From: JAWLGZ01 sp041690635
Lineage (GTDB): Bacteria > Pseudomonadota > Gammaproteobacteria > Thiohalomonadales > Thiohalomonadaceae
Direction: 5' to 3'
Length of the DNA: 64,000 nucleotides
Assembly: GCA_041690635.1 (NCBI GenBank)
Contig: JAWLGZ010000001.1
Coordinates: 434,001-498,000, forward strand
The notes beneath the pieces are model-generated. The model was not told where the DNA came from, made no database searches, and saw nothing but the letters and a program-made list of their open reading frames with translations. Shown here in pieces: positions 8,752 through 19,894 of this stretch. Position 1 is the first letter of the stretch. The number at the start of each line of letters is the position of its first letter. Made by a program: the position numbers and the translations under genes.

Positions 8752-9465
8752 ATGCGAGTCGCGCTAGTGGAGGACGACAGCGAGCAGGCCGCACTCTTCA
8801 GTCTGTGGCTGGAGGAGGCCGGTTTCAGCTGTCACCGTTTCGCCAGCGGTGGTGAACTGCTGGTGAAACTCGAGCGGGAGCGGTACGGAGCGATGGTGCT
8901 CGACTGGATGCTTCCTGACATCAGCGGGCTGACCGTGCTTGACCACATCCGAGAAAACCGCGGGCTTGCGACCCCCGTGCTCTTCGTCACCCGCCGCAAG
9001 CGGGAGCAGGACATCGTCCGCGCCCTGCAGCACGGGGCCGACGACTACATGACCAAGCCGGTCAAGCGCGGCGAGATGATCGCCCGCCTGGAGGCGATCC
9101 ACCGGCGCGCGGTCGGCAGCCGTAATGAAGGACCGCGGATTGGACCCTACCACTTCGATGACGACTCGCATGTGGTCTTCTACCACGGCATGCGCCTCCG
9201 GCTTACGCGAAAGGAGTATGTCCTCGCCCGAATGCTGTTCCGAAACCTGGGTAATGTGCTGGCGCGCACGGAGATGCTGGAGGCGGTCTGGGGTTCCGAC
9301 GACGCCTCGCAGCGCACGCTCGACACCCACATCAGCCGTGTTCGCCGCAAGCTCTCGCTGTTCCCTCACAAGGGGTGGCGACTGAGTGCCGTCTACCAAT
9401 TCGGCTACCGCCTGGAGCGGATCGAGCCTTGGGCAAGCATTCCCGGCATCTCCAAGAAAAGGTAA
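8752..9465 (+). CDS. OmpR/PhoB-family response regulator
   Basis: The protein has 237 residues. The receiver domain (1-120) has the acidic pair VEDD, phospho-acceptor D51 in MVLDWMLPD and the TKPV lysine. The C-terminal winged helix (about 130-230) includes RLTRKEYVLARMLFRN and the TLDTHISRVRRKL recognition helix. A GAGGAAGGGG ribosome site lies upstream. No histidine kinase is adjacent, so it is an orphan regulator whose partner must be elsewhere. It follows the cyclic di-GMP gene by 58 bases and may be co-transcribed with it. Confidence 0.9.
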   Translation: MRVALVEDDSEQAALFSLWLEEAGFSCHRFASGGELLVKLERERYGAMVLDWMLPDISGLTVLDHIRENRGLATPVLFVTRRKREQDIVRALQHGADDYMTKPVKRGEMIARLEAIHRRAVGSRNEGPRIGPYHFDDDSHVVFYHGMRLRLTRKEYVLARMLFRNLGNVLARTEMLEAVWGSDDASQRTLDTHISRVRRKLSLFPHKGWRLSAVYQFGYRLERIEPWASIPGISKKR

Positions 9466-9477
9466 CACGTACCCGTG

Positions 9478-10182
9478 CTATCCCGAGGCGAGCCGATGCG
9501 CGCAGCGGGTGGTTTCCGGAAGCCGGTAGCGCGGGGTGCAGTCGAGGACGATACGCACGGCGCTCTCCAGCGAGACCCGGTGACCGGTCGAAATGAACAC
9601 CGGCTTCACCCCCACCCGGGTGCGCAGTACCGCCCCAATCACCTCCTCCCCGTCCAGCAGCGGCTGCCAGGCTCCGCGCCGGTCAGGGACAGGCGCATAC
9701 TCACCGATGAGGCGTGTTTTGGCGACGCCGATGCTGGGCAGATCGCAGATGACCCCCAGGTGGCTGGCGAGGCCGAAGCGGCGCGGGTGGGCGATACCCT
9801 GCCCGTCGCAGAGCAGGAGGTCCGGACTGATGCGCAACTGTTCCAACGCCTTCAGCACGGCCGGAATCTCACGGAACGAAAGCAGGCCGGGCACGTAGGG
9901 GAAGGTGGTCGGGCGCCGGGCGAGCGCGCTGTCCACCGGCTGGAGCGAGGGAAAGTCGAGGACCACGACCGCGGCACGAGTGATTTTCCCCCCTCCCTCG
10001 AAACCCACATCCACACCCGCCACGTGCACGATGGCACCCAGCCGATCGGACCGTTCCACCCGCCCCCGCAGCCGCTCCTGAATCGCCCGCGCCTCGGCGG
10101 GGGCCACCTCCCAGGCGTGGAGCTCCTCTCTCCTCAATTTCACCGGTTGCACATCCGGTCGCACCTCAGCAGAATTCCGCAT
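9478..10182 (-). CDS. nfi: Endonuclease V (deoxyinosine 3' endonuclease)
   Basis: Endonuclease V nicks DNA one base 3' of deoxyinosine and starts repair of deaminated adenine. The 234-residue protein shows the family core: VAGVDVGF with the first catalytic aspartate, FPYVPGLLSFRE, LLLCDGQGIAHPRRFGLASHLG, and GVAKTRL. The ATG at 10182 was chosen; an in-frame GTG at 10203 has a better placed AGGTGA site but would overlap the divergent thioredoxin gene by six bases. It converges with the response regulator gene, 12 bases away. Confidence 0.92.
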   Translation of the reverse strand: MRNSAEVRPDVQPVKLRREELHAWEVAPAEARAIQERLRGRVERSDRLGAIVHVAGVDVGFEGGGKITRAAVVVLDFPSLQPVDSALARRPTTFPYVPGLLSFREIPAVLKALEQLRISPDLLLCDGQGIAHPRRFGLASHLGVICDLPSIGVAKTRLIGEYAPVPDRRGAWQPLLDGEEVIGAVLRTRVGVKPVFISTGHRVSLESAVRIVLDCTPRYRLPETTRCAHRLASG

Positions 10183-10197
10183 TTCTGAAGGATACCC

Positions 10198-10539
10198 ATG
10201 CACCCATCACCTATCATCAACGCCAACCTCGACCAGTTCGACACCGAGGTGATCGAGGCCTCCCGCGAGATGCCCGTTCTGGTCGATTTCTGGGCCGAGT
10301 GGTGCTCTCCCTGCCTGGTGCTCGCGCCGGTGCTCGAACGGGTGGTCGCCGACTACGCCGGCCGCGTGCGGCTGGCGAAGGTGGAGGTGGACGAGGGCGA
10401 GAACATGAAGCTCGCCGGGCACTACCAGGTGCGCGGCTTCCCCACCGTGGTGCTGTTCGTCGACGGCAACGAAGTGGACCGTTTCGCCAGTGCCCGTTCC
10501 GCCCCCTTCATCCGTGAGTTTATCGACCGGCACCTGTGA
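10198..10539 (+). CDS. Thioredoxin-family protein with CSPC active site
   Basis: This 113-residue single-domain protein has the thioredoxin fold. The active site reads WAEWCSPC, where classical thioredoxin has WCGPC, and the cis-proline loop (GFPTVV) is intact. Both redox cysteines are present, so it should catalyse dithiol-disulfide exchange, probably with a shifted redox potential. There is no signal peptide, so it is cytoplasmic. It is divergent from endonuclease V with a very short intergenic gap. The 296 bases that follow up to the HDOD gene hold no recognisable gene; only a possible promoter just before 10836 was noted. Confidence 0.88.
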   Translation: MHPSPIINANLDQFDTEVIEASREMPVLVDFWAEWCSPCLVLAPVLERVVADYAGRVRLAKVEVDEGENMKLAGHYQVRGFPTVVLFVDGNEVDRFASARSAPFIREFIDRHL

Positions 10540-10835
10540 CGCGGAAAGGGATGTTCAGTGCAGAGCTCACAGATGGTCGAGACCCGCCCTGAGGAGCGCC
10601 GACTGCTCTCGGCGCGATGCGGGCACCCATCGTAAAGGGGGGGCGTACATCGACAGATGTGTCCAGGTGCCGCCCCGTAAGCTGGCCGAACCAGAGTGCC
10701 TCCCTTCCATATCGCCGTGCCCTCTGGGCTGGTTTGCCGATCAATGCCGATTGTGGCCACCAGTTAAAACCGGAATACAGTCCCTGTGCCGCCCCCGGGG
10801 GTTCTGTTAGATTAGCGGGACGGCAGGAGACCCCC

Positions 10836-12080
10836 ATGACGGAACCTCTGGTCGACCGCAGGCTGCTGCGGCGGCTGACCCCCATTCGTGACATGGACGC
10901 CAACGCCATCGAGGAGTTGGCGGGGAAGGTGCATCTGGAAGAGCTGCCGGCCGGCCGCCAGCTCTTCGCCCGGGGCCAACATGACGCCTGGGTCTACTAC
11001 CTGGTGGCTGGCCGCGTTGTGATCGAGGGGCCGGAAGGGGTCCGCCGCGAATTGGATCAGAACGCCCCCGAGGCACTTGAGCCGCTTGCGCCGGGTACCC
11101 CGCGCCCCGCCACCCTCACCGCACTCTCGCCGGTGCGCTACATCCGCATTGCCGAAAACCTCCTCGACGTGCTGGCCGGGTGCCCCGTACAGGGCCTCGG
11201 GTTGGAGGAGATTCACGCGGATTCACCGGAGCCGGACCTACGCCTGTTTCATCGCCTTTACCACGATTTCATGGCCGGTGATCTGGAATTGCCGCACCTG
11301 CCCGATATCGCACTGCGGGTGCGGGAGGCTGCGAACGACCCGCATGCCGACGTCGTGCGCATCGCCCGTATCATCCAGAGCGACCCGGTGCTCGCCGCAC
11401 GCCTGGTGCAGGCCGCCAACAGTCCGCTCTATGCGCCGCGCACCCCTATTAGCACCCTGCGCACGGCGGTGGCGTTCCTGGGACTGGAGGTTACCCGCAA
11501 CCTGGTGCTGACCTACACCCTCCGCGGCCTGTTCCGTACCGAATCGTCACTGTTGCGGGCGCGAATGGGGGCGTTGTGGCGCCACAGCGCGCTGGTGGCG
11601 GCGATCGCCTTCACTCTGGCCGAACGGACCGCCGGACTCGATCCGGACCGGGGCATGCTGGTCGGTCTGCTGCACGACATCGGCCTGCTGCCCGTGATCG
11701 ATTACGCCGGGCGGTTTCCCGAGCTGAGCGCCGATCCCGCTCAGTTGGAGATCGCCCTCGATCGCTTGCGGGTCCCGATCGGCGCAATGCTGCTCCGTCA
11801 GTGGCAGTTCGGTGATGAGATGGTGGATGTGGCGGCAAATGCCGAAGACTGGTACCGGGATTCGAGCCCCCACCCCGATTACGTCGATGTGATCATCGCC
11901 GCCCAGATCCTCGCCGCCGGCGAGGCCCCGCTGCACCGCAATCTGCCGAGCGAGCTCGGCGACCTGCCCGCCTGGCGGAAGGTGGCCCGTGGGCAGTTGG
12001 TGGAGCAACCGGAACTGGGTGAGGAACTGCTACGACGTGCACACGACGACGTAGCAGACGTCCTTTTTCTCTCAACCTGA
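10836..12080 (+). CDS. HDOD-domain protein with N-terminal cyclic-nucleotide-binding-like domain
   Basis: The protein has 414 residues. Residues 1-120 resemble a CAP-type effector domain (LPAGRQLFARGQHDAWVYYL, GRVVIEGPEG). Residues about 145-345 are an HDOD domain (LPHLPDIALRVREAANDP, IIQSDPVLAARLVQAANSP, TLRTAVAFLGLEVTRNLVL), a metal-lacking HD relative common in bacterial signalling. The ATG at 10836 is preceded by a CAGGAGA ribosome site. No GGDEF or kinase domain is fused. The gene is 14 bases from the SYLF gene and may share a transcript with it. The role is regulatory by family, but the target is unknown. Confidence 0.85.
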   Translation: MTEPLVDRRLLRRLTPIRDMDANAIEELAGKVHLEELPAGRQLFARGQHDAWVYYLVAGRVVIEGPEGVRRELDQNAPEALEPLAPGTPRPATLTALSPVRYIRIAENLLDVLAGCPVQGLGLEEIHADSPEPDLRLFHRLYHDFMAGDLELPHLPDIALRVREAANDPHADVVRIARIIQSDPVLAARLVQAANSPLYAPRTPISTLRTAVAFLGLEVTRNLVLTYTLRGLFRTESSLLRARMGALWRHSALVAAIAFTLAERTAGLDPDRGMLVGLLHDIGLLPVIDYAGRFPELSADPAQLEIALDRLRVPIGAMLLRQWQFGDEMVDVAANAEDWYRDSSPHPDYVDVIIAAQILAAGEAPLHRNLPSELGDLPAWRKVARGQLVEQPELGEELLRRAHDDVADVLFLST

Positions 12081-12094
12081 CAGGGAGCAGTGAC

Positions 12095-12655
12095 ATGAAT
12101 AGAGCCTTTTTTGCCGCCACCGCCATTTGCGCGCTTCTCTCCGCCGGACCGGCTAGCACCGGCTGGAACCCGCTCGCGGAGGAGGAGGCCAAGGACCAGA
12201 AGGTCGACAACACGAAAGTGGCCGAGGCCATCGCCCGCTTCAGGAACAGCGACCCGGGCATGAAGGTGTTCTTTCAAAAGGCCTACGGCTACGCCGTGTT
12301 CCCCACTGTCGGCAAGGGCGGCATCGGCATCGGTGCCGCATACGGTGAGGGCGAAGTATTTCGGCAGGGCAGACTCATCGGCACGGCCAAGCTGACCCAG
12401 GTCACCGTCGGCTTCCAGCTCGGCGGCCAGGCCTACAGCGAGATCATCTTCTTCAAGGACAAGGCGGCGCTCGACCGCTTCACCGGCGGCAACTTCGAAC
12501 TGGGGGCCCAGGCCTCCGCCGTGGCGGTTACCGCCGGCGCCTCGGCCGACGCCGACTACAGCAACGGCGTGGCCATCTTCACCCAGGCCAAGGGCGGTCT
12601 GATGTACGAGGCCTCGGTCGGCGGACAGAAGTTCAGCTTCACGCCCGGGAAGTGA
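12095..12655 (+). CDS. SYLF (Ysc84) lipid-binding-domain secreted protein
   Basis: This 186-residue protein has an N-terminal hydrophobic signal (AFFAATAICALLSAGPAS) with likely cleavage around residue 22. The rest matches the SYLF/Ysc84 fold: KAYGYAVFPTVGKGGIGIG, AYGEGEVF, TVGFQLGGQAYSEIIFF and a glycine- and alanine-rich second half. SYLF proteins bind phospholipids, and bacterial members are periplasmic with little known function. It precedes the sensory-hydrogenase-like operon on the same strand. The 169-base gap between them is A/T-rich and probably holds that operon's promoter, although no clear box was found. Confidence 0.88.
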   Translation: MNRAFFAATAICALLSAGPASTGWNPLAEEEAKDQKVDNTKVAEAIARFRNSDPGMKVFFQKAYGYAVFPTVGKGGIGIGAAYGEGEVFRQGRLIGTAKLTQVTVGFQLGGQAYSEIIFFKDKAALDRFTGGNFELGAQASAVAVTAGASADADYSNGVAIFTQAKGGLMYEASVGGQKFSFTPGK

Positions 12656-12824
12656 TCCTTCGACGGCAGCGTATGCCGTAAATTCCAGCCTGAAGAGGAG
12701 GCGAAACACCACTTTTTTCTGCGCAAAATCAGATTAGTTATCTATTTTCTTCGGTTTGCCCCATGCAAGTTGCCGCGCCGTTTCAGCCCGTGCTAGCTTC
12801 GAAAAAAAATCAGAAGGGGGGGTA

Positions 12825-14378
12825 ATGACGGCACGCCGGGTGGTGGTCGATCCGATGACCCGCATCGAGGGGCATCTGCGCTTCGAGACGCGGGTCGAGG
12901 AGGGGCGGGTCGTGGATGCCCGCTGTTCGGCGGAGATGTTCCGCGGCATCGAGGCGGCGCTGATCGGCCACGATGCGCGCGTGGCGCAGCAGGTGACGCA
13001 GCGGGTCTGCGGCGTCTGTCCCTACGCCCACGCCGAGGCGGCCTCCCTGGCGCTGGAGGACGCCATGGGGCTGAAGCCGAACGAGAACGGTCAGCTCCTG
13101 CGCAACCTGATCGTCGGCGCCTACCAACTCCAGGACTACCTGCTCCACTTCTACACCCTGAGCGCCCTCGACTTCATCGATATCACCGCCGTTCTTGATT
13201 ACCGCGGCGGGGACGGTGCGCTGAACGGACTGCGCGACTGGGTGAAGAGCGAGCTGGCCAGCAACAAGGTGTTCCCCGCTGCCCCCTTTCTGCCCCGCTA
13301 CCAGGCCGCCTACGCGACCGACCGGGAACTCAACGTCTCCGCCATCCACAACTATCTGGCGGCGCTGCCGGTGATGGCCGATCTGCACAAGATGGTGGCC
13401 CTGTTCGGCGGCAAGGCGCCGCACCCGGTGACCATCGAGGCGGGCGGGGTGACCACCACTCCGACACTGGACCTCATCGCCCGTTACGAAAGCCTGCTGG
13501 AGAAGGTGGCGCCGTTCATCGAGAACAGTTACCGCCACGATCTCCTCGGCGTCGCGGGCGCCTTTCCGGACTATTTCGAACAGGGGCGGGGCTACGGCAA
13601 CCTGCTCTCCTACCCCTACCTCCCCCAGGCGGACGGCAGCGGTCATCTCATCGCCGGCGGCGCCACCGTCAACGGCAAATACGAGCCGCTCGACCTCGCC
13701 CGCATCACCGAGGACCACCGCTACTCCTGGTACGACAACCAGCCCGACCGGGGGGTACGTCCCGGCAAGGTGGGGCGGTTGCAGCCGATCTCATGGGCCG
13801 CCTACAAGACCGAACACGCCAAGCCCGACGGCAAATACAGCTGGGCGCGGGCACCGCGCTACGGCGGTGCCGTGATGGAGGTGGGTCCGGCCGCCCGGGT
13901 GGTGAACACCTACCACGCCGGCACCAACCCGCAACTTACCGCGCTGGTCGACCGCACCAACCGCGAACTGGGCATCGGTCTGGAACACTACCCATCGGTG
14001 ATGGGACGCCACCTGAGCCGCTGGATTTTGGCGAAGCTCACCCTGGACACCCTGCGCCGGGACATCGCCCGGGTGGTCCCCGACAAGCTCGCCTTCGAGG
14101 AGCGACCGGTGCCGAAGAACGCCGCCGGGGTCGGCCTCACCGAGGCGACCCGCGGCGCCCTGGCCCACTGGATAGAGACCGACGGCGACGGCAACATCCG
14201 CAACTACGAGATGATCGTGCCCACCACCTGGAACATCTCCCCGCGCGACGCCGACGAGCGACCGGGCCCGGTGGAGAAGATGCTCATCGGCACCGCGGTT
14301 GCGGATCACGAAAACCCGATCGAGATGACCCGCATCGTCCGCTCGACCGATCCCTGTCTGGCCTGCTCCGTTCACTGA
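12825..14378 (+). CDS. [NiFe] hydrogenase large subunit without C-terminal extension
   Basis: This 517-residue catalytic subunit has the N-terminal ligand motif RVCGVCPYAH (C62, C65, H69) and the C-terminal motif DPCLACSVH (C511, C514, H517). Translation stops immediately after H517, so there is no peptide for a maturation protease to remove. In known families this is a mark of H2-sensing hydrogenases (HoxC/HupV) and of CooH. The PMTRIEGHL start resembles membrane-associated uptake enzymes. The ATG at 12825 follows an AAGGGGGG ribosome site. The order large-then-small is the reverse of usual uptake operons. The next gene is the small subunit, 16 bases away. Confidence 0.93.
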   Translation: MTARRVVVDPMTRIEGHLRFETRVEEGRVVDARCSAEMFRGIEAALIGHDARVAQQVTQRVCGVCPYAHAEAASLALEDAMGLKPNENGQLLRNLIVGAYQLQDYLLHFYTLSALDFIDITAVLDYRGGDGALNGLRDWVKSELASNKVFPAAPFLPRYQAAYATDRELNVSAIHNYLAALPVMADLHKMVALFGGKAPHPVTIEAGGVTTTPTLDLIARYESLLEKVAPFIENSYRHDLLGVAGAFPDYFEQGRGYGNLLSYPYLPQADGSGHLIAGGATVNGKYEPLDLARITEDHRYSWYDNQPDRGVRPGKVGRLQPISWAAYKTEHAKPDGKYSWARAPRYGGAVMEVGPAARVVNTYHAGTNPQLTALVDRTNRELGIGLEHYPSVMGRHLSRWILAKLTLDTLRRDIARVVPDKLAFEERPVPKNAAGVGLTEATRGALAHWIETDGDGNIRNYEMIVPTTWNISPRDADERPGPVEKMLIGTAVADHENPIEMTRIVRSTDPCLACSVH

Positions 14379-14394
14379 CTGCGAAGGACCGTCC

Positions 14395-15330
14395 ATGCTC
14401 GATGATGCCGTTTCCCGACGCGAGGCCCTGAGGCGGATCTACCGCGCCATTGTGGCGACCGGCGCCTCCAGCTTCATCACCTTCGACGATCTGCTGGCGG
14501 CGGACGCCGCGCCGAAGGACAAACGGGTCAATCTCATCTGGTTGCACGGCACCTCCTGCTCGGGCTGCTCCACCGGTTTTCTCGACATCGAATATGTGTC
14601 GGTGTTCGATATCCTCACCCGCTTCACCAACCTGATCTTCCATCCGGACCTGTCGCTCGCCACCGGCGATCAGGTGCCGCAGCTGCTGAAGCGGGCCAAC
14701 GCGGCCGAACTCTCCTACGTGCTGGTGGTGGAGGGCGGCATCCCGGTCGGGCTGCCCCACGCCTGCATGATGGCCGAGCGCCCCTTTGCGGAGTGGATGG
14801 AGGAGATGGCCGGTCCGGCGGCGGCCTGCGTGGCCGCCGGCACCTGTGCCGCCCTGGGCGGCATCCCCAAGATGAACGGCACCGTCACCGGCTCGCTGAC
14901 GGTGGATGAATTCCTGGCCGAGAAGGGTATTGCGACACCGGTGGTCAACCTCCCCAACTGCCCGATGAAGCCCGAGCACCTCGTCTACACCGTGCTCCAC
15001 TATGCGCGCACCGGGAAGCTGCCGGAACTGGACGCAAGGCGTCGCCCCCTGCGTTTCTTCGGCGAGACCATTCACGAGCGGTGTGTCTATTACGCGGACT
15101 TCCAGGAGAAACGTTTTGCCCGCCGCATCGGCGATCCGGGCTGCCTGCTCAAACTGGGCTGCCAGGGGCCGGTCACCTACAACGACTGCCTGGTGAACGG
15201 CCACAACAGCAACACCAACACCTGCATCCGTGCCGGCCACCCGTGCATCGGCTGCGCCAGCGAGCACTTCCCGCGGCAGATCATGTTCCACACCTTCGAC
15301 GACAAACGGGCGATTCGGCGCAAGTTCTGA
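14395..15330 (+). CDS. [NiFe] hydrogenase small subunit with Tat-like signal, no membrane anchor
   Basis: This 311-residue electron-transfer subunit begins with a twin-arginine motif (SRREAL, residues 7-12) and a weakly hydrophobic stretch, suggesting Tat export with the large subunit as passenger. Cysteines C55, C58, C151 and C189 fit the proximal [4Fe-4S] cluster, H227, C230, C250 and C256 the distal cluster, and C265, C284 and C287 the medial cluster. Glycine occupies the two positions that are extra cysteines in oxygen-tolerant enzymes. There is no C-terminal transmembrane helix, and no cytochrome b gene is nearby. Its stop codon overlaps the chemoreceptor start by one base (TGATG). Confidence 0.92.
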   Translation: MLDDAVSRREALRRIYRAIVATGASSFITFDDLLAADAAPKDKRVNLIWLHGTSCSGCSTGFLDIEYVSVFDILTRFTNLIFHPDLSLATGDQVPQLLKRANAAELSYVLVVEGGIPVGLPHACMMAERPFAEWMEEMAGPAAACVAAGTCAALGGIPKMNGTVTGSLTVDEFLAEKGIATPVVNLPNCPMKPEHLVYTVLHYARTGKLPELDARRRPLRFFGETIHERCVYYADFQEKRFARRIGDPGCLLKLGCQGPVTYNDCLVNGHNSNTNTCIRAGHPCIGCASEHFPRQIMFHTFDDKRAIRRKF

Positions 15331-17111
15331 TGAACACCGACAGCGACGACGGACAGCTTCGATTCACCCGCTCCATCGTCTTCCGGGCGATGCTCTATCT
15401 CGCGGTCAGCATCGTCCTGATCGCTGCGCTCTCGGTGGCGGCGGTGCTCTACCAACAGGACAGGATGCTGAGTGAAAGGATCGTGCGCGAGGGCTACAGC
15501 CTGCTCGACTCCTATGTGACCGAGACCCGCGACTCCATCGCCAAGGGGCAGCCGCGCACCTTTCAGGATGTCATCGACAACGTGGCGCGCATCGATACGG
15601 TGACGGACACCGCGCTCTTCTCCCGCGCCCGCCTGATGGTCTACCGCTCCGGCGAGGTGACGGTGGGCAAGCCGTTTCTCCGCGGGAACGACGGCGCGCT
15701 AAGGAATCCGAACGAGGCGCTGTACCGGGAGAGCCACGGCCGCTTCCGGCGTGCCGACTGGAACCTGCGCGACGCCCACGAGACCGAACAGGCGAAGGCG
15801 CACACCGCCACGCTCGAACCCGACGGCTGCGGCGAATGCCACGTCCAGGTCGAACCGGCGATCGCCTTCGAGGAGAACCTGGCCCACCGGCTGGAGGAGG
15901 AACGGGCGGTGTTCTATCACGCACTGCCGGTCGAACGGGAGTGCATCGCCTGTCACACCAACTGGAAGCCGGGCGAGGACGCCGGCTATCTGCGCCTCAC
16001 CATGGACACCCGCTTCGCGGCCGAACAGAAGGCCGAGAACATGCGCGGCATCCTGCTGGTACTGGGGGCGGTGCTGGTGCCGGCGGTGGTGGTCATTCTG
16101 GTGGTGTTCCGGCTGATGGTCTATCGGCCGATTCACGCCCTCATCGGCAGCATGGCCGATCTCACCCGCGGCGACGGCGACCTCACCCGCCGACTGGAGG
16201 CGAAGGGGCGTCACGAGATGGGCACCCTCTCGCGCCTGGTCAACCGCTTCATCGGCAAGATCCACGAGATCGTCACCGCCATCAAGTCGCAGATGGGTTC
16301 GGTACACTCGGCAGCCGGCCACCTGAATACCCAGAGCGAACAGATCGCCGGCAGCACCCGCGAGATCGCCGCCCGGCTGGAGACCATCGCCGCCCACGCC
16401 GACGAGGTGAAACTGGCGGCCACTGAGGTGACCACGGCGGTCGAGGTGATCGAACGCGACATGGCGAGCACGGTCGAGGTGGTGGAGAAGACACGCGGCA
16501 CGGCGCGCACCAACAACGAGCAGACCCGCAAGGCGTCGGAGAAGGTGGAGGAGTTCTTCGCCAAGATGACCGACCTGCGTCGCCAGTCCGACGAGATGGT
16601 CTCGCTGCTGGCGAAGATCGGTGCCATCGCGGATCAGACCAACCTGTTGTCGCTGAATGCCGCCATCGAGGCGGCACGCGCCGGCGACTCCGGACGCGGC
16701 TTCGCCGTGGTCGCCGACGAGGTGCGCAACCTGGCCCTGCAGACAACCACCCTCACCCACTCCATCAACGAGATTATCGGTGCCTTCACAGGCGACATGG
16801 AGCAGGCGGGCCGCATCATGGAGGAGACCCAGAGCGGCATGGAGGGGGTCGCCGCCTCATCGGTCGTCACCGAGCGCGAACTGGGTGAAACCGCCGAGCG
16901 TATCCAGACCCTTTACGGCGAATTCCAGCGGGTGAACGAGGCGGTGTTGCGTCAGCAGCAGCTCACCGAGACCATCGTCGCCACCATCCTCGAGGCGAGC
17001 GAGGGCGCGCACATGACCCGCGAGGTCACCGACCGGCTGCGCGAGCTGGCCGGCGATCTGATGGAGTCGGTGCGGAGCGTGGAGGCGGAGACCTCCAAGT
17101 TCCGCTGCTGA
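15330..17111 (+). CDS. Methyl-accepting chemotaxis protein with two c-type haem motifs
   Basis: This 593-residue receptor has TM1 at about 17-41, an extracytoplasmic domain at about 44-236 and TM2 at about 239-264, followed by HAMP (262-315) and a long coiled-coil signalling domain. The CheA/CheW-binding tip is intact at about 430-470 (IGAIADQTNLLSLNAAIEAA). The sensor domain has two haem-attachment motifs, CGECH (167-171) and CIACH (205-209). The ATG at 15330 overlaps the hydrogenase small-subunit stop by one base, a mark of translational coupling. The C-terminus lacks a CheR-binding pentapeptide. I infer that it receives electrons or a conformational signal from the hydrogenase. No other chemotaxis gene is in the window. 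Confidence 0.92.
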   Translation: MNTDSDDGQLRFTRSIVFRAMLYLAVSIVLIAALSVAAVLYQQDRMLSERIVREGYSLLDSYVTETRDSIAKGQPRTFQDVIDNVARIDTVTDTALFSRARLMVYRSGEVTVGKPFLRGNDGALRNPNEALYRESHGRFRRADWNLRDAHETEQAKAHTATLEPDGCGECHVQVEPAIAFEENLAHRLEEERAVFYHALPVERECIACHTNWKPGEDAGYLRLTMDTRFAAEQKAENMRGILLVLGAVLVPAVVVILVVFRLMVYRPIHALIGSMADLTRGDGDLTRRLEAKGRHEMGTLSRLVNRFIGKIHEIVTAIKSQMGSVHSAAGHLNTQSEQIAGSTREIAARLETIAAHADEVKLAATEVTTAVEVIERDMASTVEVVEKTRGTARTNNEQTRKASEKVEEFFAKMTDLRRQSDEMVSLLAKIGAIADQTNLLSLNAAIEAARAGDSGRGFAVVADEVRNLALQTTTLTHSINEIIGAFTGDMEQAGRIMEETQSGMEGVAASSVVTERELGETAERIQTLYGEFQRVNEAVLRQQQLTETIVATILEASEGAHMTREVTDRLRELAGDLMESVRSVEAETSKFRC

Positions 17112-17177
17112 TCTCAATACAAGTGTTCACCACAGAGGCGCGGAGACACGGAGATCGATGCGAAGGTGGTTACGCAG

Positions 17178-17271
17178 TAGGAGCCCGGCCTTCCGGGCGA
17201 ATGGCGCCTTACCGTACCACCCCATTCTGAAGCGGCTTCGCCGCTGTTCGCCCGGGGGGCCGGGCTCCTAC
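17178..17271. repeat. Palindromic repeat, GTAGGAGCCCGGCC family, copy 1
   Basis: The 94-base element starts GTAGGAGCCCGGCC and ends with the exact reverse complement (14 bases). An inner GAAGCGGCTTCGCCGC hairpin lies near its right side. It sits between the convergent 3' ends of the chemoreceptor and clpB genes and may act as a two-way terminator. Related copies are at 26151-26222 and 29810-29857. Just upstream (about 17128-17155) is a CACAGAGGCGCGGAGA-type arm of the other repeat family. Confidence 0.75.
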
Positions 17272-17282
17272 AGGTTGATCTG

Positions 17283-19856
<2,574 letters not shown>

Positions 19857-19894
19857 GGGAGTGTGCTCCGGAATTCGGCTTTTTGAATTATCGG

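Noticed and set aside
14547..14610. Oxygen-tolerant type proximal cluster in the hydrogenase small subunit
   Set aside because: The motif is SCSGCS and the later position is GTCAALGG, without the two extra cysteines of oxygen-tolerant uptake enzymes.
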